From an uncultured Oscillospiraceae bacterium (GTDB lineage Bacteria > Bacillota > Clostridia > Oscillospirales > Acutalibacteraceae): DNA of 49,262 nt. The notes under the pieces were generated by a model. It was given only the letters and a program-made list of their open reading frames with translations, was not told the DNA's origin and searched no databases. The position numbers and the translations under genes are program-made. Below are positions 7,142-15,469 of this stretch, in pieces (position 1 is the stretch's first letter; every line of letters starts with the position of its first letter). The stretch is taken from positions 1-49,262 of the forward strand of contig URGH01000012.1 in NCBI GenBank assembly GCA_900547305.1, written 5' to 3'.

Positions 7142-8827
7142 TTACGCCTTTTTTGCGAACGAGTCCTTAAGCGCCACGGTGCGGTTGAATACAAGGTGCT
7201 CGGGTGATGACTCTGTATCGGTGCAGAAATAGCCCTGGCGCATAAATTGGAAGGTATCCCCCGGTTTAACATTTGCCAGAGATTTATCTATTCGGCAGCT
7301 TTTAAGCACCGTGAGCGACTCGGGATTTATATTATCCGCAAAGGAGGAAACGCCCTCCTCGTCGCTCGGGTTCGGCACGTTAAACAGCCGCTCGTAAAGC
7401 CTTACCTCTGCCTCAACCGAATTATCTGCGCTTACCCAGTGCAGCGTGCCCTTTACCTTTCTGCCGTCGGGCGTTTCGCCGCCGTAGCTTTCGGGGTCGT
7501 AGGTGCAGTGAACGGCGGTAATATTGCCGTTTTCGTCTGTTTCGTGGGAGGCGTACTTAATGTAGTAAGCACCCTTTAAGCGAACCTCTTTTGCGGGGCA
7601 AAGCCTGAAATATTTGCCGGGCGGGTCAAGCATAAAGTCATCCTGCTCAATAAATATTTCCCGCGAAAACGTAACGCTGCGCTTGCCTTTTTCGGGCTTG
7701 CCGGGGTTTACGTCAATTTCAATTTCCTCGGTTTTGTTTTCGGGGTAATTATCAATTATTATTTTAAGCGGGCGCAAAACCGCCATTGCGCGGTCGGCGT
7801 TTTCGTTCAGGTTATCGCGCACGCAGGATTCAAGCAGCGCGTAATCAATAACGCTGTACGCCTTTGAAACGCCTATTTTATCAACAAACGCGCGTATAGC
7901 CTCGGCGGGGTAGCCGCGGCGGCGCATACCGCATATGGTAGCCATTCTGGGGTCGTCCCAGCCGCTTACCAAGCCGTCGTTTACAAGCTTTAGGCATTTG
8001 CGCTTGCTGGTAAGGGTGTAGTTTAGGTTCATACGCGCAAACTCTATCTGGCGCGGCGGGGTAGGAATATCAAGCGCCTCTAAAAACCAGTTGTAAAGCG
8101 GGCGGTGATTTTCAAATTCAAGCGAGCAAAGCGAGTGCGTAACCCCCTCTTTCGCGTCGCTCAGCGGGTGCGCAAAGTCATACATCGGGTACACGCACCA
8201 TTTGTCTCCCGTGCGGTGGTGGGTAGCTTTCATAATGCGGTAAATAATCGGGTCGCGCATATTAAGGTTGGAGGATGACATATCAATTTTAGCCCGCAGC
8301 ACCATTGCGCCGTCGGGGAACTCACCGTCGGTCATACGGCGGAAAAGCTCTTTTGTTTCCTCGGTCGGGCGGTTGCGGTAGGGGCTTTCGGTGCCGGGCT
8401 CTGTAAGCGTTCCGCGCATTTCGCGTATTTCATCTGCCGAGGCCTCGTCAACATAGGCAAGCCCTTTATCAATAAGCTTTAGGGCGCACTCATAAAGAAA
8501 ATCGAAATAATCCGACGCATAGTAAACGTTAGCCCAGTTAAAGCCGAGCCACTTAATATCGCGCTCTATAGCGTCAACATACTCAACGTCTTCCTTAACG
8601 GGGTTTGTATCGTCAAAGCGCAGGTTGCAAACGCCGCCGTATTTTTCGGCGGTTGAAAAATCTATGCAAATAGCTTTTGCGTGGCCGATATGCAAATATC
8701 CGTTAGGCTCGGGCGGGAAACGGGTCTGAACGTGGGTATATACTCCCTCTTTCAGGTCCTCATCTATAAAATCATGTATAAAATTTGAAACAGGGGCATT
8801 TTCAGCCGTTTTAATTTCTTCTGACAA
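7142..8827 (-). CDS. glnS: Glutaminyl-tRNA synthetase
   Basis: This 561-aa class Ic synthetase charges tRNA-Gln directly. The HIGH motif lies in PPEPNGYLHIGHAKAI and the KMSKS-equivalent is LTSKRK. The C-terminal anticodon-binding beta-barrels are present, ending near HLVFNRTVALKDSFAKK. The start is a TTG (8825-8827) with AAAAGGAG 8-9 nt upstream, the SD overlapping the gltX stop. Many Firmicutes make Gln-tRNA only by the GatCAB route, so a GlnRS is a lineage-specific trait. It lies 14 bp after gltX. Confidence 0.96.
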   Translation of the reverse strand: MSEEIKTAENAPVSNFIHDFIDEDLKEGVYTHVQTRFPPEPNGYLHIGHAKAICIDFSTAEKYGGVCNLRFDDTNPVKEDVEYVDAIERDIKWLGFNWANVYYASDYFDFLYECALKLIDKGLAYVDEASADEIREMRGTLTEPGTESPYRNRPTEETKELFRRMTDGEFPDGAMVLRAKIDMSSSNLNMRDPIIYRIMKATHHRTGDKWCVYPMYDFAHPLSDAKEGVTHSLCSLEFENHRPLYNWFLEALDIPTPPRQIEFARMNLNYTLTSKRKCLKLVNDGLVSGWDDPRMATICGMRRRGYPAEAIRAFVDKIGVSKAYSVIDYALLESCVRDNLNENADRAMAVLRPLKIIIDNYPENKTEEIEIDVNPGKPEKGKRSVTFSREIFIEQDDFMLDPPGKYFRLCPAKEVRLKGAYYIKYASHETDENGNITAVHCTYDPESYGGETPDGRKVKGTLHWVSADNSVEAEVRLYERLFNVPNPSDEEGVSSFADNINPESLTVLKSCRIDKSLANVKPGDTFQFMRQGYFCTDTESSPEHLVFNRTVALKDSFAKKA

Positions 8828-8841
8828 TTTAAAAACTCCTT

Positions 8842-10494
8842 TTAAAGCGTATTTATCGCCTTTTCAATGCGGGTAATACAGGTATCATACCCCAAAACCT
8901 GCATAATACTGCAAAGATCGGGGGTGTTGCGCCTGCCGGTTATTGCAATGCGCAAAACCGTGCTTAAATCGCCGGCGTGACCCTTAAAGCTTGCGGGGTC
9001 TGCCTTATATTGCTTTGTTTCAGCGGCAAAACCGATTTCGGGCGCAATGTTCTTAATAACATTGAACCATTGCTGTCGGTCGTCCGCCGCGTTATAAAGA
9101 GTTTTGTATTTTTGCAAGAATGCCTTTGCGTCTGCCGGGTTTATATTCTCGGGCAGCGTAAGGTCTTCCTTATATAGCTCTGCAAAGAAGTAGGAGAAAT
9201 AATTTTTCGCCTCGTTCCACTTTGCAATATCCTTGCGGGGCTTGGGAACGTCGCGGTCTATTGAAAGCATAGCCTTGGTGTAATCGGGGTCGCGTGTTAA
9301 GAGTGAATAAAATTCCGCATCAAATTCGCGCACCCACTCGGTCAGGCGGTTATACACATCGTTCCCCGAAAGCTTTGATATATAGGTTTTGCTTACGTCG
9401 TTCAGCTTATCATTATCGAAAAGCGCGCCCGAAACGCTCATTTTTTTAAGGTTGAACTTAAATTCGGTATATGGCTTTTCAGGGTTGGCTCTGCGCCAGT
9501 CCTCAAAATCGGAGGCCGCCACCGTCATAAGATACTCTATAACTCCGTTCGGGTCGTAGCCCTCCTCGGCGAAGAAATGCACCGCCGCCTCGGGGTCCTT
9601 GCGCTTGGAAATTTTGCGCTTTGCGCCGTTTTCAAGCTTCATAATGGGGGAAATATGCCCGTATTTCGGCACCTTAAAGCCTAAAAGCTTAAAAAGCTGA
9701 ATGTGCTTCGGCACTGAGGATATCCACTCATCACCGCGCAAAACGTGGGTAGTGCGCATTAAATGGTCGTCCACCGCGTGCGCAAAGTGGTAGGTGGGTA
9801 TTCCGTCTGATTTTAAAATTACAAAATCCTCGTCGTTCTCTGGCATTTCTATTTTGCCCTTAATGCAATCGTCAAATACAATTTTATTTTCTTCGTTCCC
9901 CGGTGAGCGCAGGCGCACAACATACGGCTTGCCCTCAGCTATAAGTGCGGCTGCCTCATCAGCGGTTATGTTCCTGTGCTTTGCCCACTCGCCGTGGTAG
10001 CCAGTGCGCACCTTTTGCTCCTCCTGCACGCGGCGCGTTTCCTCAAGCTCCTCGGGCGTGCAGAAGCAGGGGTAAGCAAGCCCCTGTTTTATAAGGCTTT
10101 TGGCGTAGGTCCGGTAGATTTCGGCGCGCTCGCTCTGCTTATAGGGCGCGTAATCACCTATCTGTTTATCTCCGCTTATAAAGCCCTCGTCAATTTTTAT
10201 TCCGAAACGGTCAAGCCCGCCTATAATATCGTCAATACCGCCCTCAACCTCGCGCTTTTTGTCGGTATCCTCAATGCGGGTGTAGAAAATTCCGCCGCTC
10301 GAGGTCGCGGTAATTCGGTTTACAAGCGCGGTGAAAAGCGTGCCGAGGTGCAAATATCCCGTGGGGCTGGGCGCTACGCGGGTAACGCGCGCACCCTCGG
10401 GTAAGTTTCTCGGTTTATATAATTCCTCGTAATAATCGGGGGTTTTGGTTATATCGGGGAGCAGCAGCTCCGCCATTCTCTCGTTTTCATTCAT
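8842..10494 (-). CDS. gltX: Glutamyl-tRNA synthetase
   Basis: This 550-aa class Ic synthetase charges tRNA-Glu. The signature APSPTGYLHLGTLFTAL contains the HIGH-type motif, the zinc-loop region carries CFCTPEEL, and KISKRKDPEA is the KMSKS-type loop. The C-terminal half is helical, as in anticodon-binding domains. It is about 60 residues longer than the typical 480-500 aa, with an N-terminal extension of about 35 residues before GARVTRVAPSPTG. The SD CGGAGAG lies about 7 nt before the ATG. It is co-directional with nrdR (13 bp upstream) and glnS. Confidence 0.95.
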   Translation of the reverse strand: MNENERMAELLLPDITKTPDYYEELYKPRNLPEGARVTRVAPSPTGYLHLGTLFTALVNRITATSSGGIFYTRIEDTDKKREVEGGIDDIIGGLDRFGIKIDEGFISGDKQIGDYAPYKQSERAEIYRTYAKSLIKQGLAYPCFCTPEELEETRRVQEEQKVRTGYHGEWAKHRNITADEAAALIAEGKPYVVRLRSPGNEENKIVFDDCIKGKIEMPENDEDFVILKSDGIPTYHFAHAVDDHLMRTTHVLRGDEWISSVPKHIQLFKLLGFKVPKYGHISPIMKLENGAKRKISKRKDPEAAVHFFAEEGYDPNGVIEYLMTVAASDFEDWRRANPEKPYTEFKFNLKKMSVSGALFDNDKLNDVSKTYISKLSGNDVYNRLTEWVREFDAEFYSLLTRDPDYTKAMLSIDRDVPKPRKDIAKWNEAKNYFSYFFAELYKEDLTLPENINPADAKAFLQKYKTLYNAADDRQQWFNVIKNIAPEIGFAAETKQYKADPASFKGHAGDLSTVLRIAITGRRNTPDLCSIMQVLGYDTCITRIEKAINTL

Positions 10495-10507
10495 AGAATA
10501 CTCTCCG

Positions 10508-10963
10508 TTAATCGCTTGAAAGCAGCTTGTTTAACTCGCGCATAAATGTGTTAATATCCTTAAACTGGCGGTAAACAGAGGCAAAGCGAACATACGCCAC
10601 CTCGTCTATCTTTTTGAGCTTTTCCATAACAAGCTGACCTATTTTTTCGCTGCTTACCTCTCTGTCAAGCGAGTTTTGCAGGGTGGTTTCAATTTCGTCA
10701 ATCATATTGTCAAGCGTGTCAATTGATACCGGACGTTTTTCGCAGGCGCGCAAAAGTCCCGTCATAAGCTTGTCCCTGTTAAAGGTTTCGCGCGATTTAT
10801 CCTTTTTTATAACGATTATCGGCAGGCTTTCAATAATTTCGTAGGTAGTAAAGCGTTTGCCGCAGCTTAAGCACTCTCTGCGGCGGCGTATTCTCTGCCC
10901 CTCGTCTGTCGGGCGGGAATCGATTACCTTGCTTTCCTCAAAGCTGCAAAAAGGACATTTCAT
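10508..10963 (-). CDS. nrdR: Transcriptional repressor NrdR
   Basis: This 151-aa repressor of ribonucleotide reductase genes senses ATP/dATP. The N-terminal zinc ribbon (CPFC ... CLSCGKRF) binds DNA, and the ATP-cone domain follows (IIVIKKDKSRETFNRDKL). I use the ATG at 10961-10963 (MKCPFCSFEES), with AAGGAG 10 nt upstream; an earlier in-frame start at 11029 would fall within the promoter. The promoter contains an NrdR-box-like sequence, suggesting autoregulation. It heads a unit with gltX, glnS and the Nif3-like gene. Confidence 0.96.
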   Translation of the reverse strand: MKCPFCSFEESKVIDSRPTDEGQRIRRRRECLSCGKRFTTYEIIESLPIIVIKKDKSRETFNRDKLMTGLLRACEKRPVSIDTLDNMIDEIETTLQNSLDREVSSEKIGQLVMEKLKKIDEVAYVRFASVYRQFKDINTFMRELNKLLSSD

Positions 10964-10996
10964 AAAGACTACTCCTTTTAATTTTATAAAAAGTAC

Positions 10997-11025
10997 TTGT
11001 ATTATACAATATATAGTAGTAAAAT
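10997..11025 (+). promoter_or_regulatory. Promoter of the cyclophilin gene
   Basis: -35 TTGTAT (10997-11002), 17-bp spacer, -10 TAAAAT (11020-11025). The predicted start is near 11033, about 34 nt before the ATG. It overlaps almost completely with the opposing nrdR promoter. Confidence 0.5.
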
Positions 11026-11029
11026 ACAA
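11001..11029 (-). promoter_or_regulatory. nrdR promoter
   Basis: On the minus strand: -35 TTGTAT (11024-11029), 17-bp spacer and perfect -10 TATAAT (11001-11006). The predicted start is near 10994, giving a leader of about 30 nt that carries the nrdR SD. Confidence 0.65.
11004..11019. promoter_or_regulatory. NrdR-box-like operator
   Basis: The core CAATATATAG (11007-11016) matches the published NrdR-box core CWATATATWG exactly, and the 16-bp site matches about 13 positions. It lies in the spacer of both overlapping promoters. NrdR boxes often occur in pairs; no clear second box is seen nearby. Confidence 0.55.
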
Positions 11030-11066
11030 GGGTTAAAAGAAAAAAACAATCGGAGGTAAAGCAATT

Positions 11067-11663
11067 ATGGCAGCAATTCAGTTATCGACACCGCAAAAAG
11101 GAGATACTTTAGCGGTTATGCACACAAATATGGGGAATATTAAAATTAAGCTGTTCCCCGAAAAAGCGCCTAAAACGGTGGAAAACTTTGTAACCCACTC
11201 AAAAAACGGATATTACAACGGGCTTAAATTTCACCGCGTTATAAACGATTTTATGATTCAGGGCGGCGACCCGCGCGGCAACGGCACAGGCGGCGAATCC
11301 ATATGGGGCGGCAGCTTCAAGGATGAATTTGACCCTGAGCTTCACAACCTGCGCGGCGCGCTTTCTATGGCAAACTCGGGACCCAACACAAACGGCAGCC
11401 AGTTTTTTATTGTTCAGGCAAGAGAAGTCCCCGCAAATATGCTTGAGCAAATGCATGACCTTGAAGATAACGGCTTTCCTGCCGATATAACCGCCGCTTA
11501 TGCCGAACTCGGCGGCACGCCGTGGCTTGATTTCCGCCACACGGTATTCGGTCAGGTGACCGAGGGAATGGACGTTGTAGACGCAATAGCCGCAGTTGAA
11601 ACCAACAACGACGTTCCGTGTGAAGACGTTATTATAAACTCAATCGACATTGAAATAATCTGA
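11067..11663 (+). CDS. Cyclophilin-type peptidyl-prolyl cis-trans isomerase
   Basis: This 198-aa cyclophilin has no signal peptide, so it is probably cytoplasmic. It catalyses cis-trans isomerisation of Xaa-Pro bonds and assists folding. Family motifs are visible: GLKFHRVINDFMIQGGD (the FHRV and FMIQGGD active-site segments), SMANSGPNTNGSQFFI, and a C-terminal FGQV. It carries an insert (about residues 115-145) typical of many Clostridia homologues. GGAGGT lies about 10 nt before the ATG. It is divergent from nrdR with a shared promoter region and is followed by its own terminator. Confidence 0.95.
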   Translation: MAAIQLSTPQKGDTLAVMHTNMGNIKIKLFPEKAPKTVENFVTHSKNGYYNGLKFHRVINDFMIQGGDPRGNGTGGESIWGGSFKDEFDPELHNLRGALSMANSGPNTNGSQFFIVQAREVPANMLEQMHDLEDNGFPADITAAYAELGGTPWLDFRHTVFGQVTEGMDVVDAIAAVETNNDVPCEDVIINSIDIEII

Positions 11664-11683
11664 TTAAAAAACACCTTAAAAAC

Positions 11684-11713
11684 GTCGAATCGCTGACACG
11701 GTTCGACATTTTT
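11684..11713 (+). terminator. Terminator of the cyclophilin gene
   Basis: A 9-bp stem with one G-U pair (GTCGAATCG at 11684-11692, CGGTTCGAC at 11699-11707) has a 6-nt loop and is followed by ATTTTTA. Confidence 0.75.
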
Positions 11714-11816
11714 ACTATTATACTTGAATTTTGCGGCAAAATGGTGTATAATGTTGGATATTATACTTAACAGAAACGAATTGTTTTCCCAAAACATTTT
11801 TGAAAAGAGATAGTTT

Positions 11817-13181
11817 ATGTTCAAAAAATTTGAGTCTACCGTTCTTCTTATAATGAAGCTCTTACTCTTCTGCGCCTGCGCGGGAGTATTTTTCCTGATT
11901 TTCGGAAGTAAATTCTATTTTATGCTTATTCCTACGCGCACATCGTTTATAACCCTCGGCGTTTTCACGCTGGTTTATATGATGATGAATATAATATACG
12001 GCGGCTTTGATATAGGCAAACGAAAAAGCAAGCCTATTATTTATTCATTTGTGCTTTCTGTGTTTTTCACCGATATTGCGGCGCATTTCTTTATGTGTAT
12101 AATGAATATAACCGTAGTTCACAACGGCAAATTCGTATACGATTATCCGCTGCTTTTGCTGCTTACTTATATAATACAGATATTTATTATCGTTGTATTC
12201 ACCTACGGCGGAAATTATCTGTATTTTTCGGGCAACAAACCGCACGACTCCATTATTATTACAAGAAAAGGCGAACAAACCGACAGTATTATATCAAAAA
12301 TAGGACGCTATAAAAAGCAGTATAACATCACAGAAACCGTTTTAATCGATGATCCGGATATTCTGAAAAAAATAGATAGTGCGGACTCAATATTTTTCTA
12401 TAACCTTTCCGTTCCCGAAAGAAATGCATTTGTCGAATACTGTTACCACTGCAAAAAAGATATTTATTACAGCGTGGAGCTTTCGGATATTGTATCGCTC
12501 GGCTCGCACCGCGTGTATTTTGACGATAAATCAATGATTTACGCGCCCGTAAAGGGGCTTACCTTTGAGCAGCGCGTAATAAAGCGAATTATGGATCTGG
12601 TTATCGCGGGGTTCGGGTTGATAATAACCTCGCCCATATTCCTGATTACTGCGCTTTGCATTAAGCTGGAGGACGGCGGACCCGTATTTTATAAGCAGCA
12701 GCGCGCAACGTATGCAGGCAAAATTTTCAATGTTATAAAATTCCGCTCCATGAAAGTAGAGGACGGCTCGATTCATAAATCGGTAACTAAAAACGACGAC
12801 AGAATAACCCGCACCGGCAGAATAATACGCAAGTTCAGAATTGACGAGCTGCCGCAGCTTATTAACGTGATAAAAAGCGATATGAGCATTGTAGGGCCGA
12901 GACCCGAAATGGTTGAAAATGTTGAGAAATACACCAAGGAACTGCCGGAATTTGCTTACCGCCAGCGCGCCAAGGCGGGACTTACGGGAATGGCGCAGAT
13001 ATACGGAAAGTACAACACTTCCCCTAAGGACAAGCTTATTTTCGACCTGACCTATATAAACGAATACAGCGTATGGCTTGATATTAAGCTGATTTTCAGA
13101 ACATTGCTTGTATTGCTGACGCCCGATAAAAGCACCGAAGCCTTTGAGGATAACCAAAAGAACAATAATGACGATGAATAA
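11817..13181 (+). CDS. Polyprenyl-phosphate sugar-1-phosphate transferase (bacterial sugar transferase family)
   Basis: This 454-aa membrane protein probably starts assembly of a surface polysaccharide by moving a sugar-1-phosphate onto undecaprenyl phosphate. The N-terminal part has about four hydrophobic helices (residues 10-140). A CoA-binding-like or flavodoxin-like middle follows, then the PF02397-type catalytic part: GLIITSPIFLITALCIKLEDGG with the membrane re-entrant segment, KQQRATYAGKIFNVIKFRSM, the DE pair in RIDELPQL, and SIVGPRPE. It stands alone here, without glycosyltransferases or wzx/wzy, so the glycan is unknown. The SD is weak (AAGAGA). It ends before a terminator shared with the MFS gene. 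Confidence 0.9.
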   Translation: MFKKFESTVLLIMKLLLFCACAGVFFLIFGSKFYFMLIPTRTSFITLGVFTLVYMMMNIIYGGFDIGKRKSKPIIYSFVLSVFFTDIAAHFFMCIMNITVVHNGKFVYDYPLLLLLTYIIQIFIIVVFTYGGNYLYFSGNKPHDSIIITRKGEQTDSIISKIGRYKKQYNITETVLIDDPDILKKIDSADSIFFYNLSVPERNAFVEYCYHCKKDIYYSVELSDIVSLGSHRVYFDDKSMIYAPVKGLTFEQRVIKRIMDLVIAGFGLIITSPIFLITALCIKLEDGGPVFYKQQRATYAGKIFNVIKFRSMKVEDGSIHKSVTKNDDRITRTGRIIRKFRIDELPQLINVIKSDMSIVGPRPEMVENVEKYTKELPEFAYRQRAKAGLTGMAQIYGKYNTSPKDKLIFDLTYINEYSVWLDIKLIFRTLLVLLTPDKSTEAFEDNQKNNNDDE

Positions 13182-13184
13182 CAA

Positions 13185-13211
13185 AAAACAGCCGGGAATC
13201 CCGGCTGTTTT
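13185..13211. terminator. Bidirectional terminator between sugar transferase and MFS genes
   Basis: A perfect 12-bp stem (AAAACAGCCGGG, 13185-13196; CCCGGCTGTTTT, 13200-13211) has a 3-nt loop. A/T runs flank both sides, and the minus-strand U tract is the longer one. It serves the two convergent genes. Confidence 0.9.
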
Positions 13212-13262
13212 AGCATACTGAAAAATTTGCCGGGTTACCCCAACATTTGTTGTAAAGCCCTT

Positions 13263-14414
13263 TTACTTTTTAGTGGTACGGAATGTGAGTGCTACCATTA
13301 TTACCATTAAAATAAAGATAACAAGCAGGAAAACCGGCATGATCGCAAAGCCTGCCGAGTTACCTAACAGTCCGAACAGCGGCGGAATAAAGGTTGAGCC
13401 TACATAGGCGCTTGCCATTTGTATTCCTATAATAGCCCCGGAATTTTCCGCGCCGAAGTTATTTGGGGTGGAGTGGATTATGCAGGGATAAATGGGCGCG
13501 CAGCCAAGCCCAATTATAAGAAAAGCAACAAATGCGGCTTGATATGATTTTACGGGTATAAGCAATATTATAATTCCGAAAATCAAAACGGCAGTGCCCA
13601 TAAGTATCATTTTACGGTCGCCTAATTTATCGGTTATAAACCCGCTTATAAATCTTCCTGCGGTAATGCCTATATAGAATAACGCGGCAAACGAGGCAGC
13701 TCGCTCGGCGGGAATTTTTTTCACCTCAACAAAATAGGTGCTTGCCCACTGCATTGCCGTGCTTTCTGCGGCGCAATAGGCAAAAAAGCCGGTGAGCAAA
13801 AAGGGTACTCCCCTTATTTTCAACGCGCCGAATAAGCCTATGCTTTTTTCCGCCGTTTCATTTGACGTTTTATTAATTCGCCAAACCGGCAGAGTTGCAA
13901 GCAGCAATATTGCTATTGCCAGTTGTATAAAGCCGACTATGCGATAGCCGCTGTTCCAGTTGAAATTTGTAAGCGCAAAGCTCATAATAAACGGGCTTAC
14001 TATTGTACCCACGCCCCAAAAGCAATGCAGCCAGCTCATATGCTTTGCTTTATAATGCAGCGCCACATAGTTATTAAGCGCCGCGTCGATTGCACCGGCG
14101 CCCAACCCGTACGGCACGGCGAAGAGGGCGAGCATCCAAAACCTTGTTGAAAAGGAAAAACCGAACAGGGCAATAACGGTTAAAAACACGCTGGCCACGG
14201 TTACAACCTGTGTACCCAGCTTTTTGGTGAGCTTATCGGACGCAAGGCTTGATAAAATTGTTCCGCCGGAAATTATCATTGAAACAATTCCCATAAAGGA
14301 GACAGGAACGTTAAGCTCGGCGTGCATAACCGGCCAGCCCGAGCCGAGCAGCGAGTCGGGCAGCCCGAGACTTATAAACGCAATATAAATAAGAGCAAGC
14401 AAAAAGGAATACAT
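13263..14414 (-). CDS. MFS transporter, possibly fucose permease-like
   Basis: This 383-aa polytopic protein has about 12 hydrophobic helices and is predicted to be a proton-coupled or sugar MFS carrier in the cell membrane. The N-terminal GLPDSLLGSGWPVMHAEL and the loop 2-3 segment SDKLTKKLGT fit the MFS_1 signature. The repeat motif in the C-terminal half is GFITDKLGDRK. The substrate cannot be read from the sequence. It is monocistronic, with its own promoter at 14545-14573. A 7-bp hairpin lies directly upstream of its SD (GGGAG). Confidence 0.85.
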   Translation of the reverse strand: MYSFLLALIYIAFISLGLPDSLLGSGWPVMHAELNVPVSFMGIVSMIISGGTILSSLASDKLTKKLGTQVVTVASVFLTVIALFGFSFSTRFWMLALFAVPYGLGAGAIDAALNNYVALHYKAKHMSWLHCFWGVGTIVSPFIMSFALTNFNWNSGYRIVGFIQLAIAILLLATLPVWRINKTSNETAEKSIGLFGALKIRGVPFLLTGFFAYCAAESTAMQWASTYFVEVKKIPAERAASFAALFYIGITAGRFISGFITDKLGDRKMILMGTAVLIFGIIILLIPVKSYQAAFVAFLIIGLGCAPIYPCIIHSTPNNFGAENSGAIIGIQMASAYVGSTFIPPLFGLLGNSAGFAIMPVFLLVIFILMVIMVALTFRTTKK

Positions 14415-14425
14415 TTCATTCTCCC

Positions 14426-14447
14426 AAGGCTTAACACCTGAAGCCTT
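14426..14447 (-). promoter_or_regulatory. Hairpin abutting the SD of the MFS gene
   Basis: In the mRNA, AAGGCTT and AAGCCTT arms (14441-14447 and 14426-14432) form a 7-bp stem with an 8-nt loop. The stem ends 0-1 nt before the GGGAG ribosome-binding site. A second perfect 7-bp stem (CTGTATT/AATACAG, 14487-14510) lies farther upstream in the same leader. Confidence 0.45.
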
Positions 14448-14544
14448 TTTTATTTTGAACGCGGCAGCCCACCCAAACGTACTGCGCTGTATTATGAATT
14501 AAGAATACAGTCGCCGTTTCTCAACTAAACGTTTGTTTTCTCAC

Positions 14545-14573
14545 ATTCTATCATTTTTATTTGTTTTTGTAAA
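14545..14573 (-). promoter_or_regulatory. Promoter of the MFS gene
   Basis: On the minus strand: -35 TTTACA (14568-14573), 17-bp spacer, -10 TAGAAT (14545-14550). The leader to the ATG is about 125 nt. Together with the next promoter, this accounts for the 14415-14753 gap. Confidence 0.65.
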
Positions 14574-14674
14574 TACTTATTTCAGCTTTGGTTTAGTTCT
14601 CACCGTATTTTTTCAGAAAAATATAGACAATACAGTCAGGGTGCAATTTTTCGTCATTTTTTTAACATAACCCC

Positions 14675-14703
14675 TTGTTTTTTTATACGGCGTTTGATAT
14701 AAT
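14675..14703 (+). promoter_or_regulatory. Promoter of the Fe-S scaffold/GGGtGRT pair
   Basis: -35 TTGTTT (14675-14680), 17-bp spacer, perfect -10 TATAAT (14698-14703). The predicted start is near 14710, about 44 nt before the chosen ATG. Confidence 0.75.
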
Positions 14704-14753
14704 AGAGACATACTTGTGTGGATTTTAAAGTCCCGCACGAAAGGAGTACATAT

Positions 14754-15455
14754 ATGATTTATTCAAAGGAAGTAGAAAATATGTGTCCTGTCGCCAAGGG
14801 TCCGCACCACGGTCCCGCTCCGATTCCGGAGGAAGGCAAGTGGATACAGGCGAAAGAGATTAAAGATATCTCCGCTTACACCCACGGCGTAGGCTGGTGC
14901 GCACCGCAGCAGGGTGCATGTAAGCTGTCGCTCAATGTAAAGGACGGCATAATTGAAGAAGCTCTGGTTGAAACCGTAGGCTGCTCGGGTATGACCCACT
15001 CCGCCGCTATGGCTGCCGAAATTCTTCCCGGCAAAACCGTGCTTGAGGCGCTTAACACCGACCTTGTTTGCGACGCTATAAACACCGCTATGCGCGAGCT
15101 GTTTTTGCAGATTGTTTACGGCCGCAGCCAGTCCGCTTTTTCCGAGGGCGGCCTTGTAATCGGCGCGGGAATGGAAGACCTCGGCAAGGGCGCGCGCTCA
15201 ATGGTTGGTACTATGTACGGCACCAAGTCAAAGGGCGTCAGATACCTTGAAATGACCGAGGGCTACTGCACAAGAATGGCTCTTGATGAAAACGACGAGG
15301 TTATAGGCTATGAGTTTGTCTCCCTCGGTAAAATGACCGACCTTATTAAAAAGGGTATGGAGCCGAACGAGGCTTACAAGCAGTCTATGGGTCACTACGG
15401 ACGCTTCAACAAAGAAGACGGCGCGGTCAAATACATTGACCCGCGTGAAGAATAA
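14754..15455 (+). CDS. NifU/IscU-like iron-sulfur cluster assembly scaffold protein (GGGtGRT-associated)
   Basis: This 233-aa protein is related to the NifU N-terminal/IscU fold. Candidate cluster ligands are the cysteines in VGWCAPQQGAC and ETVGCSGMTHSAA; a further Cys lies in TEGYCTRMA. It lacks the C-terminal Nfu and ferredoxin-like domains of full NifU. I choose the ATG at 14754, preceded by AAAGGAG at 7-8 nt; a GTG-initiated longer form (14718) would sit almost on the transcription start. It lies 14 bp upstream of the GGGtGRT gene and is very likely co-transcribed with it. From family knowledge the two genes co-occur in many anaerobes, but the target enzyme is unknown. Confidence 0.85.
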   Translation: MIYSKEVENMCPVAKGPHHGPAPIPEEGKWIQAKEIKDISAYTHGVGWCAPQQGACKLSLNVKDGIIEEALVETVGCSGMTHSAAMAAEILPGKTVLEALNTDLVCDAINTAMRELFLQIVYGRSQSAFSEGGLVIGAGMEDLGKGARSMVGTMYGTKSKGVRYLEMTEGYCTRMALDENDEVIGYEFVSLGKMTDLIKKGMEPNEAYKQSMGHYGRFNKEDGAVKYIDPREE

Positions 15456-15469
15456 GGAGGTACGGTATA

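Noticed and set aside
12531..13184. A 217-aa open frame antisense to the sugar transferase
   Set aside because: It lies wholly opposite a conserved gene, has no family resemblance and no SD; it is a shadow of the other frame.
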